Made by a program: the position numbers and the translations under genes. A stretch of 38,507 nucleotides of DNA from Seison nebaliae (lineage: Eukaryota; Rotifera; Pararotatoria; Seisonacea; Seisonidae), in assembly GCA_023231475.1 (NCBI GenBank), contig JALJEE010002409.1, positions 1-38,507 on the forward strand, read 5' to 3'. Position 1 is the stretch's first letter. Each line of letters begins with the position of its first letter. Below the pieces are notes generated by a model. That model saw nothing but the letters and a program-made list of their open reading frames with translations. It had not been told where the DNA came from and ran no database searches. Below, piece after piece: positions 1-12,800 of this stretch.

Positions 1-274
1 AGTGTTTTTAAAAGTGATTAAATTAAAACATTTTACTTTTTTAATAATGTAGAAAATGTTAGCTCAAAATTTTTAATTATAAACTCAAATATCTTTTTTT
101 GTAAGCCGAAATTTAAAATTCTGAGCACATGATGATGTTCAGAATTGAAAACTGGTCTAGTAAGATAAATTTCAAAAGAAAATACGACAAAAAAAACCAT
201 CGCGTTTTTTGACCACTTATTCCAAACCTTTACCGAAAACTTTTTTATAGAAATGAACTTTTTATAAATTTTAG
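1..274 (+). other. 3' part of an intron of the coat-like gene
   Basis: This AT-rich stretch has stops in the frame of the following exon and ends in a good acceptor (tttataaattttag, last base 274). I read it as the 3' end of an intron whose 5' exon lies outside the window. A possible donor-like gtaagc near 101 would make it shorter. I see no other feature here. Confidence 0.55.
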
Positions 275-3208
275 AATAAAACTAATTCTAGTGAAGATAA
301 GGAACAGGAAATTGTCTCCCCAATTGAAAAGAAGAAGGAAGAGAAGAAGGAAGAAGTCGATAGTAAGGATCCTCCTCTAACCGATTCAATTCCAAATTCT
401 AAACAAGAAGATAAACCCCGTGCATCCAGCGCAGTTAACGGACATTCTAGCGCGGCACCTCCTCAATCTGATAAAGAGGGTAAGTCCGATCAGCCCGTGA
501 TGCAGGGCTCTGATGTATCCTATTCTCGAATGTCGGGAAATAATTCAGCTGAAATTCAACGTTTGGTTGATGAATTCGATCTTCCCGACATCCCATTTCC
601 AATGGAAGGAAAGGGAATATCCACTTATTCTCCGTTTGAAGGATCGAACTATGATTCGGCTGGTAATATGATGCGAGAAGGTCATTATGAACGCGAGCTT
701 CTCAAGTCAATTGATTTTGGAAACGAAGAAGAAGATGGTACAATCACAACTATGGTTGCTCGTCGTGTCGGAAAACATCGACAAAAGATTGGAGATTATC
801 CCATCTGTGCAGATTTTCGAGCGTGGTGTAAAGCTGATGCTCCTTGTTATGTGGTAGATGCCACTGATCATTTGCCAACCATAAATATCGAATATGAAGA
901 TTTGAACGCATTATTCCGAAATCCTGCTCTTCCTATCCATGCACCTATGAATGCACATCTTAATTACGATCCAGTTCAAGCAGCAGTGAAATATTTGCAT
1001 CTGTCGGTAGAAGATGCCACCATCTTATCATCATCATTTTGGCTTTCCAGTCAACGATACTTCAATTCGTATTTATATGAGAAGATAATGTGTCTGGTCA
1101 TGACTAAGCATTTGGCAGAAAAAGCCGGTTCAGTCATCCGAACCAGAAATGTGATGCCAGATGAAGTGGAATATTTGGAGAGAACAGAACCTGGTTTTGC
1201 TTCTCGTTTGGCCATAGCAATTTCATCTGGTATTTTCATCTTCGTCGTAGATCGGTATACTGTTATCAGTGATCTAGCAATCCTTGCTTGTGTAGCAAGA
1301 GAAGGAATAATGTTAGAATTCGAGAATATCGCTCCACGTGTTTCCAGAATCAAACATGTGAAAATCCCGATGGCAATAATCTTTTTGGAAGCAGGAGTGG
1401 CACTCACTCGAGATGCAGAATTGGCTCTTCCTTGTGCCGAATTGATTTATGTTTACATGAGGATATTGGCTTTGAAACGAAAAGAAAAGACCGATTGTTT
1501 AGTCGGCGTGGAAACGGCATCGTTGTGGATCTATCAAGTGGTCCGTCCGACATTACCGCTTACGAATAACGAAGTGTATGGATTTACCGGTGCCCCAATT
1601 GTAATTGAAGAATCGGAAGTACCAGCATCACCAATCGATGGAAGTAGTGGTGCAGTGTTCCTAACAAAAGAAGATTTGAACAAGAGTTTCATCACATCAT
1701 TCAGTCATGTGCAGACTCCCAGAATGGAACGACATCGTGCTGCAAAATCTGTTGCGATGCAAGCTTTAACGAAAAGCTCCAAATCTGCAACAACCGGTGA
1801 CGTGAAGAAGAAAGCTTATAATCGACGAATACAGAATGAAACGCTAGCTAGCGACAAGAAGTTCGTTTCGGAAGAAGAAGTTGCAAAAAGTTCGAAAAAT
1901 TCTGCCACCAATGACCCCGAGCGAGTAGGAAATGACAAGAGGTGTGAACAATCAGCAAAAGATGCTCAGTCGAATAGTAACATCCAAATTTTGTCGACGG
2001 GTCGTCCGAATGAGATGCCAACTGATCATCAAGCGTATGTGGTTGAAGAGAAAGATGTGTGGTTTACTCCGTTGTGCGAGATCACCACTTTTCGTATCAA
2101 GCGGATGGCTCCCCACGATTATAATGTATTATTTCGATTGATTCCGATTATTTACGATCAACTGACAGAACAGTTGGAAATTAATGATGAATGGAATGAA
2201 TTTGTGAAATATGATATGGATTTGATGATACGATTGTTGTTATTGAATGGTGCATTGATTGGTGTCAGTTTCGGTCTGTTTAATCTTGAATGGAATATTA
2301 CTGGATTTGATTATAATCGTGTTGCAATGAAACAGAATGAAATAGATGGTGGTCAGAATACTGCAAACTTCTTTTTTGAAGTTTACTTTAAAACCGAAGA
2401 TGGATTAACGAATTGGATAATGTCAGCGGTGTGGTCAGCAATGAATGAACATATGAATTGGACCCCCCAAATATTTTCACTTGGCTGTCCACCGTTTTAC
2501 AATCATTTCAACTCAGAACAAATTCATAATTATACGGAAGCATGGGCCGCTGTCTTCCATCATACGATTGTCTGTGTGGTACCGATGTTGTTTGGATCAG
2601 TTCGATTCAATGGATGGCCGAATAATTTAGGTATAATCCAAAGAGATTTTTGTTGTGATTCTCGTTTTGGTAACACTCGAGCAAGAGGAGAAGTGGGATG
2701 GACTACCGCTGTCACTTCAACATCTTATTCACGTGCTGCGATGGCTTCGAGTGTTTGGAAAAGTGCTCGTTATGTGCCAGAAATGATATTCGCTCTTAAT
2801 GCTATTTGTCAGCAATTGGATATCTGGAATACAACCCAACGTCTTATCGTCAGTATGGTTGGAATGGAAATGGTACGATCCATGTTACCTGAACGATTGA
2901 CGTTCAGATACCCAGTCGAATTAGATGCAGATAATTTCTATCCTGCTATCCAAACTATCATACCTGGTTCTATTCGTACGTATGATTGGTATACTGGATA
3001 TCGTATTATTCCATGGTTGTTGGAAAGTCAAAATCGTCGCATGTGGCCGTTTATCTCTTCTTTACAACATTTCAAATCTGACGTCTGGGATTCAGTCGGT
3101 TTGGAGCGAATGAAATGGTATGTATCGATGTCATCGAAACGGCTGAACCGTGATTTGTCGTCAGAAGGTGGTCCTCAGAATCGTGAACCAATTAGATTTA
3201 GGTGGTAG
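275..3208 (+). CDS. Last exon of a large unknown protein; possible viral coat-protein-derived gene (5' end outside window)
   Basis: Not recognised with certainty. The frame is open from an intron acceptor at 274 to the stop at 3206-3208, giving 977 visible residues; the first ATG inside is at 500, so the real start is probably in an upstream exon. Residues 1-75 are charged and disordered (Lys/Glu runs, then Ser/Pro/Ala). The next ~350 residues are a compact mixed fold, then a Lys/Ser linker (about 1760-2000), then a Trp/Phe/Tyr-rich second block to the end. There is no signal peptide, zinc finger or enzyme motif. A ~900-aa globular body after a disordered head is the size and texture of the major capsid protein of arthropod toti-like dsRNA viruses, so it may be a domesticated or endogenous copy. 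That is inference from size and composition, not homology. It looks whole across the window, with no breaks. AATAAA lies at 3489-3494. Confidence 0.5.
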   Translation, partial: NKTNSSEDKEQEIVSPIEKKKEEKKEEVDSKDPPLTDSIPNSKQEDKPRASSAVNGHSSAAPPQSDKEGKSDQPVMQGSDVSYSRMSGNNSAEIQRLVDEFDLPDIPFPMEGKGISTYSPFEGSNYDSAGNMMREGHYERELLKSIDFGNEEEDGTITTMVARRVGKHRQKIGDYPICADFRAWCKADAPCYVVDATDHLPTINIEYEDLNALFRNPALPIHAPMNAHLNYDPVQAAVKYLHLSVEDATILSSSFWLSSQRYFNSYLYEKIMCLVMTKHLAEKAGSVIRTRNVMPDEVEYLERTEPGFASRLAIAISSGIFIFVVDRYTVISDLAILACVAREGIMLEFENIAPRVSRIKHVKIPMAIIFLEAGVALTRDAELALPCAELIYVYMRILALKRKEKTDCLVGVETASLWIYQVVRPTLPLTNNEVYGFTGAPIVIEESEVPASPIDGSSGAVFLTKEDLNKSFITSFSHVQTPRMERHRAAKSVAMQALTKSSKSATTGDVKKKAYNRRIQNETLASDKKFVSEEEVAKSSKNSATNDPERVGNDKRCEQSAKDAQSNSNIQILSTGRPNEMPTDHQAYVVEEKDVWFTPLCEITTFRIKRMAPHDYNVLFRLIPIIYDQLTEQLEINDEWNEFVKYDMDLMIRLLLLNGALIGVSFGLFNLEWNITGFDYNRVAMKQNEIDGGQNTANFFFEVYFKTEDGLTNWIMSAVWSAMNEHMNWTPQIFSLGCPPFYNHFNSEQIHNYTEAWAAVFHHTIVCVVPMLFGSVRFNGWPNNLGIIQRDFCCDSRFGNTRARGEVGWTTAVTSTSYSRAAMASSVWKSARYVPEMIFALNAICQQLDIWNTTQRLIVSMVGMEMVRSMLPERLTFRYPVELDADNFYPAIQTIIPGSIRTYDWYTGYRIIPWLLESQNRRMWPFISSLQHFKSDVWDSVGLERMKWYVSMSSKRLNRDLSSEGGPQNREPIRFRW

Positions 3209-3834
3209 CTAGCGAATTTCAACTTTTGTCTAAAATCAGTTTTTTTCTCAAATTCATAAAAAGTTCATTTTTAAAAAAAAATTTCAAACGCTATTCCGGA
3301 CTTTCAAACTGACAGGAAAATGCACACGACCAATGAAAAGCTTGTTTTTCAGAAATTCCAGACATCAAATTTATTTGGGGAAAAAATACATTTTCTTCGT
3401 CTTTGTTTTCCCGACTCCAAACAAAAGGTAAACCGTCTCAACGTTGGATCTAATTGATTTTCTTTCTAAATTTCTTTGATTTTTTCTCAATAAATTTATT
3501 TCTCTATTTGAAATGAACTTTATAACAAAATTTTTATATCTAACATAATGAGATAATGATTAAAATTTTAAAAACCGCTTAAAATATCGTTTAACTATTC
3601 AATTGTCATTTTGTTTGGTTTTGGGGAAAGTAAGAAGATTAATCAATTTTAAGTAAGATTAATCTGTAAAATTGATATGTTTGATGAATAGTTAATGTTA
3701 ATAACTCTCAATTGGAAATGAAGAAGAAGAAAGTATTAGATTTATTTGCAGATCTTTTAAAATGTTTAACAGAAAAATTCATTGCTTATTACTAAAAATA
3801 AATTCGAAGTTTAAAAAAAGTTGTTTAACGAGAT
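3209..3834. other. Convergent 3' spacer between coat-like gene and polycystin gene
   Basis: No gene. It carries the likely poly(A) signal of the plus-strand gene (AATAAA, 3489-3494) and one for the minus-strand polycystin gene (AATAAA on minus at 3746-3741). A second minus-strand AATAAA overlaps the polycystin stop codon (3839-3834). Confidence 0.5.
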
Positions 3835-6800
3835 TTATTCGTCTTCCATCTCATAAAGATAATCATCATTAATCTTTTTCTCAACATTGCTCTTTGTCGC
3901 GTCATACTGCGTTTTTGCTTCATTTACTCGATTTTCTTCAGTTTCGTCTTCGAAACATTTTCTTTCGAGTAAACCATCCAGTTTCCACATAACCGCCTCA
4001 GAATAGTCTTCAATGTCATCATATTCATGTTTCCAATTGGTTGTCTCATGTTTGTAACGTTCGTTCGTTTCCCCAGGCGTCTTGCCTCTTTTCGTCGCTT
4101 TCTTCACTTTCTGTACCATAAATTCGATGACCTCATACTCGTTTTTCTACAAATAACAAATTGAAATCAATGGAAATTTTAGAAGGAAATCAAACGGCAT
4201 TAGCAGTCTCTTCTTTGACTATTGCGAATGCTTCCATCAATATCGTGATCATCATATTCAGTAACATGAAATTACAGACGATCATAAAAGTGAAGAACAT
4301 TATTGGACCGAAAACTGGATCGGCACTCACCAAAATTGCATAGTCGAATTTATCTGGAAAAATATTGAAAAAAATTTTTAAAATTTATCAATCAAATTAA
4401 AAAAAAATTAAATTAATAAATCAATAATATAATTAATTAAATATTAATTATCAAATCAACTATTCAACTAACTTAACATCCATGTCAACATGGTTTCGAG
4501 GGTGGTGATGAAAGATTGGAATTCCGCCAATTTCGATTGATATGAGACGAATGTGAATTGGCAGAAGGAGAGGAAACACAACATAAAGACGACCATAAAC
4601 CACATCATCGGTTTTAACGCCTTCGCTAACGTGTTGGAGAATAATTGGATTTTCATATTGAATCTCAATAATTTGATTAATTTGATCGTACTCATGAAAA
4701 TGATCAATCCGATTGACATGATAAACATCTATAAAAATGAATGAAATTGAATATAAAAAAGAATTTAAACTTCATTCCAATTGGCTGTTGCTTGGAAGTT
4801 GATGAATGTTTTTCCTTTTGATTTGGCACATTCTTTCGCCAACAACTTATTTGATATAGTCACATAAACATACATGACGATGGTGAGAATGGAAAGAATG
4901 ATGAGAATGAATTCCCAAATATTCCAGAACTCTTTGAAATATTTTTTCTTTTCCTTACACATAATTCGGAATTCTCGAACGAAAAAGAAGAGTATGAAAC
5001 ATAACGTGATTATTTCACAACCCAAAACGACAAACATAAATGTTCCGTTATATCGATCGAGACGAACGACAGCAAATCGTGGAAATGGTAATATTCCACC
5101 CGAACTCGGGAATTCGAACACACTGAGAGATGCCACAAATAAATTAACGTTCGGATTATACATGACGAATTCGACAAAAACTGCTCGTGTCAAATTATCG
5201 AACCAATTTTCTGATTTCAATTTTAACAATTTCCCTTCGGCCTCAGTTTTTGTCGATCCCAAATCAGCCACATAACCACCACCTCCATAAGTACTCACTT
5301 TGCCAATTGTTGGTATTCCGAGTAAATCGAGAGTTGATCGGAAACGATAAGAATCATGAATAGTGGGTTTTTTGACGGGAGTCCATCCAGGACTGAAATC
5401 TCGATCCTCTTCGTCTATTATCGAATAATCGTCAGCACATCTTGGAAAGAATTTGTTGATAGTTTTGAAACATTTTTCTGGAGGCATTCTCATTTGTCTC
5501 AGTCTCATATTTCCTACTCGTACACTATTATGATCATATGAAAATGATGATGGTTCTGTATGGAGAGTATTGTGATAATATCGTTGAACGAGAATGTTAT
5601 AACACCAATTCCAAAAGACATCCATACGTTGTGCCATATTGAAATCATAAGAAACATTCAAATGAGTGACACCTTGTTGAAAGATTTTTTCCATATTTGT
5701 ATGATAATAAAATGATCGAGTATCTCGATTACCATAAGCCACTAACATTAACATACAAATAAATAATAAAAAGAAAATGATCTCTCTTAAAACTCCATGC
5801 ATTGCTACTTCTTTTGCTCTCTTTGTTCTCGCTTCTTCCAATCGTTTCAAATCACCCGTTCTTGGTGGTCTTTTATTCATTCGATATTGATTGATAGTTT
5901 CCGTATCGCGATATTGTTCATGAAGGAATTGTTCATCTGTCGCTAACGCTTTCTCTTCTAACATATCTAATTCTTCGTCATTTTTCGGTTTTTTTATTAT
6001 CAAAGCGAAAACTAATGCCAAAATTAAAACTTTCAACGGTTCTTGAACTAACACCGATTGGAATAATGAGAGAAAGAATGAAATTAACCATTCTTGTGAT
6101 TTCTGTTGTCCTAATGTTCCTCCAATTTCAACACATACATAACATGAAGCACAAACAGCTAATCCACAAAATACGTAACCAAATCGAGAACATCTCCAGG
6201 GCAACATAAATTTCTTTTTTTTCTTTTTCTCTTCATTCAATTCTCTGACAGGTGGATTATCATTGGTCAAATTATCCGTCTCTATATTGATTTTGGAAAT
6301 TGTTGCCGCTGTTGCTGGTCGTGCACTCGTTACACTTCTTGATGAATTGATTCTAATATTATCGAAAGTGACCACATCTTTTGATGGTTTTGAAACGGTT
6401 TTTTTCTTTGAACAACAACCGAAGAATTTCGCTCCAGGTGGTCGATCTTTCGATTTTTTGAAGAGCATCAACACCAACATATTGATGGGTAAGACGATTA
6501 ATGCACTAATCACTCCAACATAAATTGCTGCGGGTGTGAAGGAAAGTGGACCGATTTTATAAGTTTTTTGTTTCGTTTCTGGTTCAGAATTGAAGAATAA
6601 TATCGAGACCATCATCGAACAACAGAGTAAGCCTAAGATGCACGTTAATCGTTGAACTCGAGTGAATTTTGATCTTACAGGTCGGAAGAAGACAGAAAAC
6701 CAAATATGAGAATCGGTGAGACTTTGTCGAGTTTTCGACCAGAAAACTTGATTAAATTGAGCGAGATCATGATCGGACGCTATCGGTATAACTCGATCGA

Positions 6801-9800
6801 TAAGACCATCTTCTTTATCCATTGCTAACCATCGATCAGAAATGAAAAAATATTTTTTACCAGTCTGTAAATCGAGTATCATCATTCGAGAGAATAACCA
6901 TCCTGGTGATTTTCCAGAATTGTCGTGCCATATTCGAAGATATTCTAAATCGCCTAATGATTGAGGAACAGCCATAACAAATGAATCGATATTTCCTTTA
7001 TTGAATACGGAACGTTTATCATCATATAATAAACGAGCGTCTGTTTCATCTTCGGTGCCAGTTAAAATGAATGACACTTTCGAAGTGGTACCACCATTCT
7101 TTTTATATCCAGTCCATACTACAATTTCATATAACATATGATCACTCTTTTTATTATCGATGAGAGGAGTTGATCCCGCTTTAAGTAGATCATATCGATC
7201 TTGTTTTCTCGCCCAAATTACCATAATAAAATATAAAGAAACAATACAAATAAAAGTGGCGAAAATTGCTGGATTTTCATCGAGTTTTAAAAAAGCTGAA
7301 TCTCCTGGATCGAATGTATTCATTGGAACATAAAATGATGAAACGAATGATGTCAAATGATTACAGAGACATTGAGTAATATTGTAAGTGGATTTCAAAC
7401 CGACACGACAACCACTTCCATCAAATTCACCATTTCCTGGATTATCTTCTAATTTATTATAGACTTTCCAATATAGACATGCCGTACTATAAGCACCGAA
7501 TTGATAAGGGAAATGATAATCGTCAATTGTCGATGATAAATTGTTATTGGCAGTACCATTAAATAATGTTGAATTGATGGAAATCATTCCATCATTTTCA
7601 AATTCTAATGGTTCTCGTAAGAATGAACGAACACGATGTTTCACTACTAGAAAAACACGAGTTTCTGATGTGAGTTTAAGATCTTCGGTACGGAAGAAAC
7701 ATGTTGTGTTGTCGTCATTTACCGCGTCTAACGGTAAAATACAAGTGAGATCGATATCATCGATGGAAGTGATTGGAGCATTCTTTTTTAAATGAATAAC
7801 GAAATCGATATCCTCATTCATCGATATTGACGCATTGTACATTTGGAGAGTGTAATTGTAGAAACTATCCAAATAAGTATCATTAGAAGTGAAATTGAAT
7901 TGTTCGAAATCATTTTCAAAATTCGTCACATTTATCGTTAACGGTTTTATTTCAACAAATAATGAACTCCATGCTGGTAAGAGTAGGGAATGTTGAGCTG
8001 TGCCAATTTGAAAATTATCCGAAGCCATCGTTCGATTGATGACATATTCAACATTCGGTTTCGTTTCATCACCGATAATTTCATTCAAATAATCTTTGAT
8101 CAATTTCGCTTTATCTTCCGAATTATAATTTTTTTTCAATTCTTTCTTTGTACTTCTCGGTATCCATAATTCAATCTCTTCATCCATTTGTTCATGTTCA
8201 AAAAAGTCGCTATTGGCACCACGACGGAAATCGATTGATGTCACTTCACCATCAATATCATCACGACCTGTCCATGTATATGGATTCTCTTTCATAATAC
8301 TCACTTCGGTAGAGACGAAAGTTGATGTATCATTCCCTTCTTCGAACATGACACCGACATTTGGTAGTTTTATTTCTCGATCATCTTCCATATTCATTTT
8401 TGATTTGTTCATACGATCAGTGAAATCATTCGATATAAATGCTTTCATATGAGGTGTGTCAATAACTGATGGACTCTCTCCTGGCACTTTCATCGATACA
8501 ACCGTTTTCAACAATTTATTTAATGCATGTGATGATTTTTTCATCGTCTCTTTCGCATTCGCTAAATCTTCAACTAAATTCGTCTCGTCTTCGCCATCAA
8601 CGATGGAACTTCTTTCGAATACGTTACTTAATTGAGCTCGTCGAGATTTTTCTTTTTGAATATTTTCGTTGGCTTTATACAAATTCCCAATCACTTCCAA
8701 CATATCTCTAGCACTGGCCTCTGCCGTTTCCGTCGATAATGATTCCTTCTGATCACCAATACACGTACTCATTTGATCGGCGAATGATTCCACTAACGAT
8801 ATTCCTATTGTTTGTGCTGAGAATGAAATCTCTTCAGGATCATTTGTTAGCGCATTAATCGAATTTGAAATTTGTCCGATCTGATTTAAATTTACGGGTT
8901 GCATTTGAACTAAATTTTCCAAGACATTTTTCCTCATATTTTTCCTTTCACTACCATCAATTTCAGCACGTTGAATTCCTTGTTCTGCTAACGCTTCTGT
9001 TACCGCCTCATTTATTAATTGTGTGGTGGTTGTAGTGGTGGTAGTGGTTGTTGTAGTGGTGCTTGAGCTTAAAATTTTATCAATAAAAGTTTGATTGGCT
9101 AAAAGTTTGGCGGCCTCCTCGTCATATTTCTTGTCTACTATGGCCATATTATTGAGTAGGGCACCGATCGTTGCCACATATTGAGCGGCTTGACCAAATT
9201 GTGCCGAACCGGTCAATTCTTTGATGAGACCGTTATCATCAGTGATATTTCTGATGGTATCACCTTGTGCAATTGATACGATTGGTTTAACTATTAATGG
9301 GAAAGAATTTATCGATGTTGCCCCATAACAATCGATTACTTCGACGAAAACTTCCAAGAGATAATCTAACGCTTCGTCACCTTGTGGCATGACAGCCAAT
9401 TCATCCTGAAATAAAATGTTATCACTCGTATCGACCTGAGATCCTTTATGTACCCAAGTTATCGATGTGTTAGCTGATACTGGTGGTTGTTTATAACCAA
9501 CTCGAAAATTTATTGTATTTGGTTGACAATTCGAATCGACAAATTCTTCACATTTCACTTGAAATTCCGTCATTAAGGCTTCACCTTCTGTCGGTTCTCC
9601 TTTACATTCTGGTACTAATGGACGATCATTAATTTGAAATACTCTTTTACCCTCTCCCGTATTATTCTTCTGTCCATATCGATAACCGGTGACATGAAAC
9701 AAATAAAATTTTTGATAACTAAAAATTTCCATATCGTCGAAAAGACCTGGCATAATTGTTAGAGTGCCAAGTTCATTACCAGCTGGTGCGAACGGTAACC

Positions 9801-12800
9801 AGACATCTAAAGGTATTTCTGTCCATTGTAATTCATTGACGGAATCGGAATATGTTGGAACGGAATATAATTTCCACAAATAACTAATCTCCATTCCATA
9901 ACGATAATCGAAGAGAATTGAATTTAATGAATATCGTTCGTTGGGATTAATAATATCAGCATTCTTCTTCCGATTACAATTGGAGAGACATCTAATATCG
10001 AATACTGGTGGATTACCGATCGTCACAGCTAATACGAATGAAGCAGTTGCACATCGTTCTCCTTTACAAGCTAACATTAAAATTTCCACTTTCTCATTCT
10101 CTCTCATTGAGAATGTATTTAATTCTAATAAATGTGTCGTACTATTAAGAATATTCGGTTTGTAATCCTGATCATCAACGAAACATCCTCCATTATCATC
10201 ATGTGCATCCACCCTATTACATTGAGAATGATTCTGTTTCCATTCATGGTTGCTATAGGAACTCATGTGCAGAGTAGGACACTCGTCCTCACAAGAGAAT
10301 GGCCATTCTTCACATGTTCGTCGACAGAACCATTTGAAAGTGAATCCAGTCGTATCTTCAATATCATCTGGATCATATGTAGTTTGAGTTAATGGTGCAT
10401 CTGGATTGAGACCACTAATTGTAGTATTCATATTCCAACGAACTCGACTAACGGGTATTAAGCCTGCTTTTATAGGTGATACAGCAACTTCGAAAAATGT
10501 GATATCCGATTTCCAAATTCCAACTTCCTCACTCATACTGACATTGATAGAGACTGAATATAATCCGATATCGAGTACTAATGGCGATATGTAAAGACAA
10601 CCTCCATCTAATCTCGTTAATTTTAGTCTTTTTCTTACGTCCTTCTCTAAATTCTCTCTCTCCTTATAATGGTATTTCAGATCTGTACGTTTTGTCGTTT
10701 TTATTTTAATTGGTTTAATTATCCATTGATGAGTGGTTTTTTTCGTCCAAGTACAATTCAAACGGATATATGGACAAATTTCGATGGGTTTCGATTTGTA
10801 GAATTTGGGAAATTTCTTATTGAAGAATGAGAGACAATCGTCTGTTTTACACAAATTCGGTCCCATCAAATTGACGTTAGGCCACGAACATTCACCTCTT
10901 GTGACGCCCACTCTCAATTCTTGTTCGACTCGACTCGCCATATTGATGGCTGTGATATTGACAGGATATGACATGGGATTCGAGTAAACATTTTCGATAA
11001 AAATTTGACTTGGATGTGATCCGTTTTTCGGCCATATATCATATTCTATTTGACGATTGGTGATGTCATTTAAATAGTTCGGATAATAATTTTTTGTGGT
11101 GAATTGGGGGAAGAATTTTTTACATGATGGTTCATATCCAAAAAAACGGACGTGTTTTCCGTTATTCGATTTCGGTAACGGATCACCGACATCTAATCGA
11201 CTATCCGTATCATTGAAATTGATGTAATAACAGACTTGATCACCCAAAGTTCCTGGATCTAATTCGAAGGGAAATGTCGTATTTGTTGCTCGAGGCGAAT
11301 CGACATAAAATCGAATGTCGCCGATACCTCTCTGGAAATTGTAAGTGACGAATGTGGCATTAACATTCGATATTTGATTTCGACAGTTTAACCAGATTCT
11401 TTTCGATCCACTCGACATCCATGTTTTTTCCACAGTTTTTTTATCATTAACAGATACACTGGTACCATCACCAAAATGCCAAGTATATGTCACATGAGAA
11501 CCATGTTCGAGTACTGCTTCTAATTCGATCATTTCACCATATGGCATATAATATTTATTTTCCGGAGTTTCGATCTTATCGAGATATGGTGAGATTAATA
11601 AGATTTTCGGATCGATTATTTGTTCGATGACTTGAGAAACTTCGTGAAAAGTTTCCCGACTGACAATATTCCAAATTTTAATTGAGATCGTCATATCACC
11701 ACCAGCGTCGATATAGACATGTTTAAATTGGGCGATTAATTGATTTCCAGGTTTCGATCTTGCCGATCGACTACCAACGGATTGATCGTCAAGATCGTCC
11801 GGTAAACGACCAGTTAATGTCACTCCACCATCACCATAATCTAAGAGGAATGAAGCGTCGGTGGGCAGCTTGGTGTTGGAGAGGATGAAAAGTGAACAAT
11901 ATTCAGTGCCCGAAAATCTACTTTGTGTGGTCAATCGCACTTTGTTGGTACATTCGAGAGAGAAATGTTTCACATCATATTGGATGATAACTGGTCTGTA
12001 AGTATTGCGAGAGATGTTCGAATGAATATTCTCGAAGAAGATAGAAACTGTGTAATTATTTGGAATGTTATAGACATGTTGTGCCGTCGATTCTACCACT
12101 TGATAATTTGAGGCATTTGTAAATGTTTCAGTTGTTTCAGAACCATCATTCCAATCCCAAGTGTAAGTGACTCGAGTACCTTGATCCATTATCAGTCGAC
12201 ATGGCACCATTTCTGAGAGTGCGATAGCTTGCTCTTTCTCACATTGGAAGACAAACTCTCCCAACAATTCATCAACTTCAAACACATTCTCTACTATCAC
12301 ATACGAGACATGATTGGAGACATTAAATTTCATCAATTTAGTCCCAAAAATCTCATAGGGATAATAGAAACGCCAAGAAACATTTCTCTCACCGAACATC
12401 TCCTCAATCATCGAGTCGTTATAAGAAGATTTTTCAAATTGTAACATATTGTCCAATTTATCGTCTTGTGTGACGAAATGAATGAGAGAATCATTCAAAT
12501 TCGTTTCAAATATTCGTAAATGATTAGCAATTGGTGAAATTTGAAAATCAGATAATTTAACTTCAGTCGACTCACCCAAACAATTGTAATTGTCATAATA
12601 TATTTTTCGACATTTATTATAGAACCATTTCATAGAATTATTACGTTCAATTGTCTTATTAAAAATTTTCCATTCATTTTCTTCATTCCATAATTCATAA
12701 CGAGATTCTCCCCAATTCAATGTGGTCCATGGAGATGTTGGTGGTAATAATTGTTCATTCTCTTCATCAAATTTCTGTTTGAACATCAAATCGATGAGAG

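Noticed and set aside
1051-1407. 118-codon minus-strand frame inside the coat-like gene
   Set aside because: Antisense shadow of a strongly coding plus-strand exon.
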